Both the position numbers and the translations under genes were made by a program. From the NCBI GenBank assembly GCA_027623615.1, contig JAQBVH010000037.1:1-11398 (forward strand): a stretch of 11,398 bases of DNA. The letters run 5' to 3'. This document shows, piece by piece, positions 1 to 6,383 of the stretch. Every line of letters starts with the position of its first letter. Within the stretch, counting starts at the first letter, position 1. The stretch is from Planctomycetota bacterium. GTDB taxonomy: Bacteria; Planctomycetota; UBA1135; GCA-002686595. The notes under the pieces were generated by a model. It had not been told where the DNA came from. It was given only the letters and a program-made list of their open reading frames with translations, and did not search any database.

Positions 1-21
1 TACCCGGAGGTGAGCGAGTGA
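1..21 (+). CDS. C-terminal end of an upstream gene (partial)
   Basis: Frame 1 reads Tyr-Pro-Glu-Val-Ser-Glu and then TGA at 19-21. The stop overlaps the lysA GTG start at 18-20, giving a GTGA junction like two others in this window. That arrangement is what makes a real upstream gene likely. Seven codons cannot identify the product. If real, the gene is co-transcribed and probably translationally coupled with lysA. Confidence 0.4.
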   Translation, partial: YPEVSE

Positions 22-1223
22 ACCTCACGCCCGATTCCCTCGCAGCGCTCGCCGCCGAGCACGGGACGCCGCTGTACGTCTACGACCTGGACCAGGTGTC
101 GACCCAGCTCGCGTCCCTGTCCGCGTTCGACGTCGTGCGCTACGCGCAGAAGGCCAACGGCTGCCGGCCGCTGCTCGAGCGGCTGGCGCGCGAGGGCGCG
201 CGCGTCGACGCAGTCTCCGCGATCGAGGTCGAGCGCGCATTGCGTGCGGGATTCGCGCCGGAGCGGGTCAGCTACACCTCGGACGTCTTCACCCGTGACG
301 CCCTCGACGTGGTGGCCGAGCACGGCATCGCGACGAACCTCGGCTCGATGGACATGATCGAGCAGCTCGCGGCGCGCTGCCCCGGGGCCTCGGTCACCCT
401 GCGCTTGAACCCGGGCTTCGGGAGTGGTCACCACCGGCGCGTCACCACCGGCGGCGCGACGAGCAAGCACGGCAACTGGCACACGCAGCTGCCCCAGGCC
501 GTCGCGCGGCTCGCGGCAGCGGGCCTGCGCCTGTCCGGCCTGCACGTCCACGTGGGCTCGGGCGCGGACCTCGCGGGGCTCGCGCGGACCATCGAGTCGG
601 TGGAGGCGGCCCTCGCCGCTTGCCCGGACACGGTGACAAGCGTCTCGACCGGCGGCGGCCTCCCCATCCCCTACCGCGAGGGCGAGGCGCCCTTCGACCT
701 GGCCGCGTTCAGCGAGCTGTGGCTGGCGGCGCGCGAGCGCTGGCAGGCGCGCCTCGGTCGCGCGCTGACCCTCGAGGTCGAGCCCGGCCGCTACCTCGTC
801 GCCCAGTGCGGCGTCCTCGTGACCGAGGTGCGCGCGCGCAAGGAGACGGAGGGCTACCGCTACCTGCTGGTCGACGCGGGCTTCGCGACGTTCCTGCGTC
901 CGACGCTGTACGGGGCATACCACCGCATCACGGCGCTCGGCGAGCACGACGGGCCGACACGCCCGTACGTCGTGGCCGGGCCGCTCTGCGAGTCGGCGGA
1001 CGTCCTGACCCAGGGTCCCGACATGGCCCTCGACCCGCGCGAGCTCCCCGACCTCCCGGTCGGCGCGCTGCTGTGCGTGCACGACGCAGGCGCCTACGGG
1101 ATGGTCATGGCCTCGAACTACAACTCGATGCCCCTGCCGGCCGAGGTCGTGGTCGAAGGCGGCGTCGCGCGGCTCGCCCGGCGCCGGCAGTCGGCGGACG
1201 AGCTCTTCCGCGAGGAGACCTGA
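18..1223 (+). CDS. lysA: Diaminopimelate decarboxylase
   Basis: This PLP-dependent fold-type III (alanine-racemase-like barrel) enzyme decarboxylates meso-diaminopimelate to L-lysine, the last step of lysine synthesis in the cytoplasm. Visible landmarks of the 401-residue protein are the PLP lysine in YAQKAN (K45), NPGFGSGH followed by SKHGNW as in the E. coli-type enzyme, HVHVGSG (176-182), the phosphate-binding GGGLPIPY (from 212), EPGRY (255-259), the catalytic CESAD (C324), and GAYG (Tyr360) near the C-terminus. The length is close to the family norm of about 420. The GTG start is set by a strong ribosome site, GGAGG at 6-10, seven bases upstream. It overlaps the stop of a possible upstream gene and converges with the next gene, leaving only 31 bases between them. 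Related decarboxylases for ornithine or carboxynorspermidine are less likely given the overall match to E. coli LysA. Confidence 0.96.
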   Translation: MNLTPDSLAALAAEHGTPLYVYDLDQVSTQLASLSAFDVVRYAQKANGCRPLLERLAREGARVDAVSAIEVERALRAGFAPERVSYTSDVFTRDALDVVAEHGIATNLGSMDMIEQLAARCPGASVTLRLNPGFGSGHHRRVTTGGATSKHGNWHTQLPQAVARLAAAGLRLSGLHVHVGSGADLAGLARTIESVEAALAACPDTVTSVSTGGGLPIPYREGEAPFDLAAFSELWLAARERWQARLGRALTLEVEPGRYLVAQCGVLVTEVRARKETEGYRYLLVDAGFATFLRPTLYGAYHRITALGEHDGPTRPYVVAGPLCESADVLTQGPDMALDPRELPDLPVGALLCVHDAGAYGMVMASNYNSMPLPAEVVVEGGVARLARRRQSADELFREET

Positions 1224-1254
1224 CCGCAGGTGGGTCGCCGGCGCGTCGCAGCAG

Positions 1255-1710
1255 CTACCGACCCGCGCGACGGAAGCCGCCGAGCCCGCCCATGTAGGCC
1301 GGGCCGAGGCCCGCGAGCCGCTCACGCGCCGCCTCGTCCGGGTCGCCGAAGACCCGGAACGAGCGGATGTCGACGGTCGCGAGGAAGCGCTCCGCGAAGG
1401 GGGCGAAGCCGTCGCCATGCAGGAGGTACGCCGCGGTGTCCTCGAAGCGCTCGAGGATCTGCACGGTCGTCTCGTCGTCCGAGATGTACCACTCGTACAT
1501 GAGCGTTCCCGGCTCGCCGCGGGTCGAGGCGACCAGCTCCTCCATGACGGTCTTGAACGTCTCGAGCTGTCCGTCCTTGACCTCGAGGGTCAGGAGGTAC
1601 GTCACCGGCCGTGTCGAGGTGTCGGTGACGTCGTGGGTCCCGCCCGTGCTCGCGCAGGAGCCGAGGAGGGGGAGGGCGATGGTGATCAGGGCGAGGACGA
1701 TGCGCTGCAT
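1255..1710 (-). CDS. ABM-domain lipoprotein
   Basis: The protein has 151 residues. It begins with a lipoprotein signal peptide: a basic residue near the start, a hydrophobic stretch, and the lipobox LGSC with Cys19 as the predicted lipidation site. A short Ser/Thr-rich linker follows. Residues from about 35 to 125 form a single antibiotic-biosynthesis-monooxygenase-like (ABM, dimeric alpha-beta barrel) domain, recognisable from a first strand ending in LEVKDG, a helix with FKTVMEELV, EPGTLMYEWY, and a later strand with VQILERFED. ABM proteins such as YgiN are usually small cytoplasmic enzymes acting on quinols or polycyclic substrates, so envelope anchoring is unusual. The reaction cannot be read from sequence. 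The C-terminal tail is Gly/Arg-rich. The ATG at 1710 is chosen because it starts the signal peptide; in-frame extension upstream lacks coding character. No Shine-Dalgarno is visible, but a promoter-like pair lies just upstream. Confidence 0.85.
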   Translation of the reverse strand: MQRIVLALITIALPLLGSCASTGGTHDVTDTSTRPVTYLLTLEVKDGQLETFKTVMEELVASTRGEPGTLMYEWYISDDETTVQILERFEDTAAYLLHGDGFAPFAERFLATVDIRSFRVFGDPDEAARERLAGLGPAYMGGLGGFRRAGR

Positions 1711-1716
1711 TGGAAT

Positions 1717-1745
1717 GTCATAACAGGTCGGGAGGGGGCCGTCAC
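1717..1745 (-). promoter_or_regulatory. Possible promoter of the ABM lipoprotein gene
   Basis: Read on the - strand there is GTGACG (1745-1740), a 17-base spacer, and TATGAC (1722-1717). Each hexamer matches the sigma-70 consensus at four of six positions. Only six bases separate TATGAC from the ATG at 1710, so transcription would begin at or next to the start codon. Together with the missing Shine-Dalgarno this suggests a leaderless mRNA. This is a reading by eye. Confidence 0.35.
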
Positions 1746-1766
1746 GCTGCGGGGTGCTCCAGCGGA

Positions 1767-1792
1767 CAGCGCCGCGGCTCCGCATGGCGCTG
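1767..1792 (-). terminator. Hairpin after the DUF5722 gene
   Basis: Perfect seven-base arms CAGCGCC (1767-1773) and GGCGCTG (1786-1792) enclose an inner GCG/CGC pairing with a four-base loop and a two-base bulge. The hairpin starts eight bases past the DUF5722 stop. It is not followed by a T-run, so it may be a non-canonical terminator, an mRNA 3' end stabiliser, or a partial block before the lipoprotein gene. Confidence 0.4.
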
Positions 1793-1799
1793 CGCTCGC

Positions 1800-3050
1800 T
1801 CACCTCGCGAGCGCCTCCTCCCAGCTCCGCGCTCCGATCACCTCGAGCGCGGGCGCGAGGAGCGCCTCGCCAGCCTCCCCGTCGCAGCCCCTCATCCACT
1901 GCCACATCAAGCGCCTGCGCGCGGGCGTCGCGACCGAGTCGGGTGTGCGCGTCCACAGCCCCAGGCGCAGCCCGCCCTCGTGGGCGTGGTCCACGTGCCG
2001 ATGAAGGATGAGGGCGTCCACGGTGGGCAGCGTCGCGGCCTTGCGCCAGGCGTAGGCGTAGGCTGCTGCCTGCAGGCGCTCACCCGCATCGCCCTCACCG
2101 GCGTGAAAGCCCTGCTCGGAGAGGATCACCCTGCGCGGCGCGCCCTCGAAGCGCAGCGCGTCGGTCGCCAGGAACTGCTCGAGCACCTCGAGGTTGCGGA
2201 AGGTGATGCGCGGCGTGTCCAGGTGACGCCGCGCGCTGTCGTCCTGCCACGTGCGCGGGTCGAACAGGTCCTCCGGGTAGGGATGGAAGGCGACGTGCCA
2301 GGGGAAGTCGCCGTGCGCCCGTGCGCGGGCCGCGAAGAGCGTGAGCAGGTCCTTGCCGGGCAGTGCCTGGCGTGCGCTGCCCGCCGGATAGCGCACGCCG
2401 AAGTGGTGCTCGAGGGAGACGTACACGCGCGCGTTCGCGACCTCCGCGCGCACGGCGGCGTCCACGATCCGAACCGCCGACTCGTAGGCGTTCACCACCT
2501 CGTCCGGAGGCGCCGGGCCGAGGTTGTACCACCAGTGATGGGAGTTCACCTCGTTGCCGACGATCCAGCCCCAGGCCGTTCCGTACGGGCTCCCGGGGCG
2601 GTAGCGGCGTGCCAGGGTGGACACGCTCGACGCCAGCACATCGCGGCCGACGTCGGTCGTCGTCTCGAAGGCGCCGAGCTGGTTGGGAGCGTCCGCGGCG
2701 CAGTCCGGGTGCACGCTCAGCGCGTCCCGCGCCGCGTCGCCGGTCCTGCGCGCGAGTAGGATGAAGTTCACGACGACGCCAGCGTCCGAGAGGGGCTTGA
2801 CCTGCCCGTCGAGGTGCGAGAGCGCCGCGCCCCGCAGGCCGCGCCCGCCGCCGATCGCGACGTCCCCGGGACCCGGGTCGAGGGTCAACAGGTCGCCGAG
2901 CTGCACGTTGATGGCTGCGTGGCGGATGCCCAGCTCGAGAGCGTCCTCGACCATCTGCACCTGCAGTCCCTTCTTCGAGCCGGGGCTCGGGTAGGCAGCG
3001 TCCTCGGCGAGCGCGGGGAGGGCGAGGACGAGCGCCGCGAGGAGCCTCAC
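1800..3050 (-). CDS. Secreted DUF5722 protein, glycoside-hydrolase-like
   Basis: The protein has 416 residues from a GTG start. A short signal peptide (RLLAALVLALPALA, probable cleavage near residue 15) predicts export. The remainder resembles DUF5722, a family related to the clan A (TIM-barrel) glycoside hydrolases and of unknown substrate. Supporting landmarks are KKGLQVQMVEDALELGIRHA near the N-terminus, IVGNEVNSHHWWYNLG with the Asn-Glu pair at 166-167 (the usual acid/base site at strand 4), FHPYPEDLF (255-263), and ILSEQGF with Glu312, the expected nucleophile position. An aromatic HHWW cluster beside Glu167 would suit sugar binding. Catalytic roles are inferred from clan A geometry. The GTG at 3050 overlaps the symporter stop as GTGA, with GGGAG upstream, and the frame before it belongs to the symporter. 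It is the fourth gene of the amino-sugar set, so an extracytoplasmic glycosidase feeding the transporter is plausible. Confidence 0.8.
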   Translation of the reverse strand: MRLLAALVLALPALAEDAAYPSPGSKKGLQVQMVEDALELGIRHAAINVQLGDLLTLDPGPGDVAIGGGRGLRGAALSHLDGQVKPLSDAGVVVNFILLARRTGDAARDALSVHPDCAADAPNQLGAFETTTDVGRDVLASSVSTLARRYRPGSPYGTAWGWIVGNEVNSHHWWYNLGPAPPDEVVNAYESAVRIVDAAVRAEVANARVYVSLEHHFGVRYPAGSARQALPGKDLLTLFAARARAHGDFPWHVAFHPYPEDLFDPRTWQDDSARRHLDTPRITFRNLEVLEQFLATDALRFEGAPRRVILSEQGFHAGEGDAGERLQAAAYAYAWRKAATLPTVDALILHRHVDHAHEGGLRLGLWTRTPDSVATPARRRLMWQWMRGCDGEAGEALLAPALEVIGARSWEEALAR

Positions 3051-4543
3051 GCCCGCCGCTCCCGACCTCGATCCACGAGGAACGCGACCAGAAGCGTCGT
3101 CACGCAGCCGATCGGCGCGAACCACGGCCAGGGCAGGGCCCCCGTATCCCAGATCCTCCAGACCACCACCACCGAGATGGGCGCGCCGATCATCAGGCCG
3201 CGCGTGCGGCGGCGGATCGGAAGGAAGGCCAGCAAGAAGGCCGCCAGGAGCGAGCCTTGGGTGAAGCCCGCGAGCTTGAGGGAGAGCTTGAGGACGTTGC
3301 CCTTCTCCTCCTCGTGGAGCGCGTTCACGCCGATCGCTCCCGCCGCCAGCACGCCGCCCCACAGGACGATCAGGAGGCGCGAACGGCGCAGCACCTTGTC
3401 CTCGTCCGCGTCCCAACCGAACACGCCCAGGGTGGTCTGCGAGAGCGCCGCCAGGATCGAGTCGAGGCTCGAGATCGCCGCCGCGAACACGCCGGCGATG
3501 ATCAGGCCCTTCAAGCCCGGCGCGACGACCTGATCGATGAAGACCGGGAAGGTCCTGTCCTGGAGCTCGGTCACGCGGCCCAGGCTCGGGTTGGCCTCGA
3601 AGTAGCCGTACAGCGCCACCCCGACGAACGCCGCGGCGATCACGACCACGCCGACCACCGCCGAACCGAGGATCGCCCGCCGCGCGTCACGCTCGTCCTT
3701 GCAGCAGAACAGGCGCTGGGTCATCAACTGATCACAGCCGTAGGCCCCGAGTTGCCCCCAGCTGAGCAGCGCGATCGCGGTCCAGAGCGTGTACGGCTCG
3801 GCGAGCCTGGTCGAGGTGCTGAGCCACTGCGTGCGACCCGCCCTGGAGCCCGCCTCGAAGGCCGCGCCCAGACCGCCCTCCAGGTTCACGTGCACCGTCG
3901 CGAGGGCGACGATGATCCCGACCAGGAAGAGCAGGAACAGGATCGCGTCGGTCCACACGACCTTGGCGATGCCCCCCATCCAGGTCCAGACGACCGCGAT
4001 CAGGGTGAAGAACAGCACCGCCGTGGTCAGGGGCGCGAGCCCCGTGTGCGCCGCGATCCAACCGAGCTCGTCCGCGAGGAGCACCTCGAGCACGATCGCT
4101 GTCATGTAGACCCGCGCGCTCTGGCCGAGGATGCCGCCCAGCGTGAACAGCCCGGTCGTCGTGCGCCGTGCGCCCTCGCCCAGCTCGTGGCCGACGAAGT
4201 CGTAGGGGCTGTAAATCTCGCGCCGGTAGTAGGCCGGCACCAGCCAGTAGCCCACCAGCGCCCGGGTGATCAGCGAGCCGATCAACACGACCTGCAGGTA
4301 GGTCATGTTCGTCTGAGCGACCTCGCCCGGCAGGCTGATGTAGGTCACCGCCGAGATCTCCGTCGCCGCGATCGAGGCCGCCACCGCATACCAGGGCAGC
4401 CTGCGGCCGCCGAGGAAGAAGTCGCGCAGCGAGGACTGCCGCCCCGCGAGCCGGTGCCCGAGCCAGGTCGTGCCGACCAGGATCAGGGCCACGATGCCCC
4501 AGTCGAAGGCGCTGAAGCCGCCGGCCGCCAGGCAGACCGTCAC
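3047..4543 (-). CDS. Sodium:solute symporter (SSS family)
   Basis: This 498-residue integral membrane protein should have about 13 transmembrane helices and couples sodium entry to uptake of a solute. Family landmarks are FFLGGRRLPWYAVAASIAATEISAVTYISLPG (positions about 42-73) in the first helices, the GCDQLMTQR...ARRA segment (269-290) that is typical before a mid-protein helix, and AAAISSLDSILAALSQ (354-369). The serines S358/S359 in that last motif lie where SSS transporters bind sodium. The substrate cannot be read directly. Its place between an amino-sugar kinase and a glycosidase-like protein suggests a free sugar such as glucosamine, N-acetylglucosamine or a related compound. The GTG start overlaps the kinase stop (GTGA, 4540-4543) with a distant GGAG upstream, and the stop overlaps the DUF5722 start, so all three are likely coupled. 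The protein ends in a basic tail. Confidence 0.93.
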   Translation of the reverse strand: MTVCLAAGGFSAFDWGIVALILVGTTWLGHRLAGRQSSLRDFFLGGRRLPWYAVAASIAATEISAVTYISLPGEVAQTNMTYLQVVLIGSLITRALVGYWLVPAYYRREIYSPYDFVGHELGEGARRTTTGLFTLGGILGQSARVYMTAIVLEVLLADELGWIAAHTGLAPLTTAVLFFTLIAVVWTWMGGIAKVVWTDAILFLLFLVGIIVALATVHVNLEGGLGAAFEAGSRAGRTQWLSTSTRLAEPYTLWTAIALLSWGQLGAYGCDQLMTQRLFCCKDERDARRAILGSAVVGVVVIAAAFVGVALYGYFEANPSLGRVTELQDRTFPVFIDQVVAPGLKGLIIAGVFAAAISSLDSILAALSQTTLGVFGWDADEDKVLRRSRLLIVLWGGVLAAGAIGVNALHEEEKGNVLKLSLKLAGFTQGSLLAAFLLAFLPIRRRTRGLMIGAPISVVVVWRIWDTGALPWPWFAPIGCVTTLLVAFLVDRGRERRA

Positions 4544-5532
4544 CGCTCGATCAGCTCCAGCGCGTCGGCGGCGACGCCGATCGCCGGTGCCGCGCGCAGG
4601 GTCGAGGGGACGAGGAAGCCGGAGCGCATGGCCCGATTGCGCCGACTGGCCAGGGCGTTTTCCAGGGCGGAGTGCGTGAACTCCGCCAGCCCCAGGTCGG
4701 CGAGCAGCTCGCCGCCGCGCGCGCCGACCACGACGCGCTCGCAGGCCAGCCCCGCCTGCTCGAGCCGCTCGAGCCGCACGCGGAGGAAGGCGCCGAGGTC
4801 CTCTGCCCAGCGGGTCAGCCGCTCTGCGGCGCCCGGGTGCCCCGCGCGCACGAGCGCGCCGATCGGCCTGGTCGAGTCGAGGTCACGCTGCAGGCCGACC
4901 ATCCCGAGGCGGTCCTCCGCGCCGGTCAGCCAGGGCGCGGGCAGCACGTCACGCAGCGAGCGGATCGGCACGAAGCCGCCCTCGACCTTGAGCCCCTCGG
5001 CCACGCCGCTCCCGAGGTTGACCAGGTACCCCGAGGGCACGCCGCCGAGCTTGCCCTCGGCCGCCCACTCCTCACCCCACGCTGCGGCATCCCCGTCGTC
5101 GGAGACGCGCTCGATGGGCGAGGCCAGCGGGAGGTTGCGGCCGCGCAGCTGGCGGTTCAGGTCGTCGACGAAGTGCGGCAGTCGCGGGCCGCGGCGGAAG
5201 ATGGCCACGCCGCGCCCATCCGCAGTCTTCACGCCGGGCATGCACACGCCGAGGCGCAGGTCCGCGTCGCGCAGCCCGATCACGCCCTCGGCGACCAGGT
5301 TCGCGACGGTGTGGATCCAGGCGTCCGCCTCCTCGCGCTCCATGCGCTCGAGCTGCGGGTCGTCCTGCTCGGCCACCTGCTGGTCCAGGGGCGCGGGCTG
5401 AAATCCACTGAGGCGCGTCCAGTCGTGCTCGACCTGGCGGGCGCCGAGGCGCAGTCGCCCCGTGGCGAGCTGATCGACGACGAACAGACGTACGCCGCTG
5501 GCGCCGCCGTCGATGCCGATCAGGACCGTCAA
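4540..5532 (-). CDS. ASKHA/ROK-like sugar kinase (candidate amino-sugar kinase)
   Basis: The protein has 330 residues and is predicted to be a cytoplasmic ATP-dependent kinase of the ASKHA fold (ROK or BadF/BcrA type). GIDGGAS (6-12) is the first phosphate loop, GVCMPG near 95-100 resembles the ROK GIPGP turn, SDDGDAAAWGE (144-154) matches the ROK NDANAAALGE motif with an Asp where the catalytic base is expected, and VNLGSGVAEG (171-180) is the second phosphate motif. I see no CxCGxxGC zinc motif, so it is not a standard ROK protein. Adjacent nagB makes glucosamine or N-acetylglucosamine the most likely acceptor, but this rests on context. The start is TTG at 5532, the only reasonable choice: it follows the nagB stop by one base, and GGAG precedes it at about four bases, inside the nagB end. 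The stop overlaps the symporter start. Confidence 0.82.
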   Translation of the reverse strand: MTVLIGIDGGASGVRLFVVDQLATGRLRLGARQVEHDWTRLSGFQPAPLDQQVAEQDDPQLERMEREEADAWIHTVANLVAEGVIGLRDADLRLGVCMPGVKTADGRGVAIFRRGPRLPHFVDDLNRQLRGRNLPLASPIERVSDDGDAAAWGEEWAAEGKLGGVPSGYLVNLGSGVAEGLKVEGGFVPIRSLRDVLPAPWLTGAEDRLGMVGLQRDLDSTRPIGALVRAGHPGAAERLTRWAEDLGAFLRVRLERLEQAGLACERVVVGARGGELLADLGLAEFTHSALENALASRRNRAMRSGFLVPSTLRAAPAIGVAADALELIER

Positions 5533-5533
5533 C

Positions 5534-6325
5534 TCACTCCGGCGGGAGCAGGTCGCCCAGCCCGTTGGCCGCGGCGGCGTCGAGCCAGAACTCGAGGTCG
5601 TCGTGACCGCGCAGGAAGGTGCCGGGCACGTCCGAACCGATCGGCTCGCCGAGCACCCGCCGCAGGATCGGCGACTTGTGGGCGCCGAAGGCGAGAACGC
5701 GCAGGCGCCGCGCCGCCAGGATGGTGGCCACGCCCATGGTGACCGCCGCGCGCGGAGTGTGCGCGAAGCCTCCGAAGCTGGCCGCGGCGTCCTCGCGGGT
5801 GACGATGTCGAGGTTCACCTGGCGCGTCCGCGTGCTGAGGCTCGCGCCAGGCTCGTTGAACGCGATGTGGCCGTTGCGGCCCAGGCCCAAGAGCTGCAGG
5901 TCGAGGCCACCCGCCTCCTTGATCGCCTCCTCCCAGCGTGCGCAGGCAGCGTCCATGTCGGCACGGAACGCCTCCGGGTCCATCAGGTACGCCCGCCCAG
6001 GTGCCACGTTCACGTGACGCAGCAGGTGCTCGGTGATGTACGAGTGGAAGGACTGCGGCGCGCGCAGATCGACGCCCACGTATTCATCCAGGTTGAAGGT
6101 CGTGACCCGGGACAGGTCGAGTCCGCCCGCCTGATGCCGACGCACGAGCTCGGCGTAGACGCCCACCATCGTGCCACCCGTCGCCAGACCGAGGACGGCG
6201 TGGGGCTTGCGCGCCACGAGCTCGCAGATCTCGTTGGCGACGGCGCGCTCGGCGGAGGCGCGGTCAGGGACGACGTGGGCTCGGAAGATGGGACGAGTCG
6301 TGTCGGGCAGGTCCGGCAGGGACAT
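5534..6325 (-). CDS. nagB: Glucosamine-6-phosphate deaminase
   Basis: This cytoplasmic enzyme converts glucosamine-6-phosphate to fructose-6-phosphate and ammonia, joining amino-sugar breakdown to glycolysis. From the ATG at 6325 it has 263 residues, the usual family length. LGLATGGT (46-53) is the phosphate-binding loop. FNLDEY carries the proton-transfer aspartate (D80). GLGRNGHIAFNEPG gives N151, H153 and E158; Asn in place of the E. coli Asp141 also occurs in Gram-positive NagB. SLSTRTRQV follows, and TMGVATIL near 197 fits the C-terminal part of the family. A GTG six bases further out (6331) is possible, but the ATG lies exactly where a transcript from the upstream TACAAT box would begin. 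It is the first gene of the kinase, symporter and DUF5722 set, and no nagA deacetylase adjoins it. A 6-phosphogluconolactonase reading is unlikely given the NGHIAFNEPG motif. Confidence 0.94.
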   Translation of the reverse strand: MSLPDLPDTTRPIFRAHVVPDRASAERAVANEICELVARKPHAVLGLATGGTMVGVYAELVRRHQAGGLDLSRVTTFNLDEYVGVDLRAPQSFHSYITEHLLRHVNVAPGRAYLMDPEAFRADMDAACARWEEAIKEAGGLDLQLLGLGRNGHIAFNEPGASLSTRTRQVNLDIVTREDAAASFGGFAHTPRAAVTMGVATILAARRLRVLAFGAHKSPILRRVLGEPIGSDVPGTFLRGHDDLEFWLDAAAANGLGDLLPPE

Positions 6326-6331
6326 GGTCAC

Positions 6332-6337
6332 ATTGTA
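6332..6337 (-). promoter_or_regulatory. -10-like TACAAT before nagB
   Basis: TACAAT matches the TATAAT consensus at five of six positions and lies six bases before the nagB ATG at 6325, in a 52-base gap after the S9 peptidase gene. No good -35 hexamer is visible 17 bases upstream. No Shine-Dalgarno is present. The arrangement fits a leaderless transcript that starts the amino-sugar operon separately from the peptidase gene. Confidence 0.4.
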
Positions 6338-6383
6338 GTCGCTCGGAACCGGCGGCGTTGGGTTCTCGAAGCGAGGCGCGGGC

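Noticed and set aside
1224..1254. Bidirectional terminator between lysA and the convergent lipoprotein gene
   Set aside because: Only an eight-base palindrome CGCCGGCG is present in the 31-base gap, and there is no T-run on either side.
1710..1956. N-terminal extension of the ABM lipoprotein to an ATG at 1956
   Set aside because: The extension is Arg/Gly-rich without structure, overlaps the end of the DUF5722 gene, and would bury the lipoprotein signal peptide.
3051..3416. N-terminal extension of the DUF5722 protein to 3416
   Set aside because: This stretch lies inside the symporter gene in another frame. The GTG at 3050 starts a proper signal peptide and has a ribosome site.
3257..5401. 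Long open frame on the + strand, opposite the symporter and kinase genes
   Set aside because: It is the antisense shadow of GC-rich genes: the product is Arg/Gln/Asp/His-rich with no domain, while the - strand proteins carry clear family motifs.
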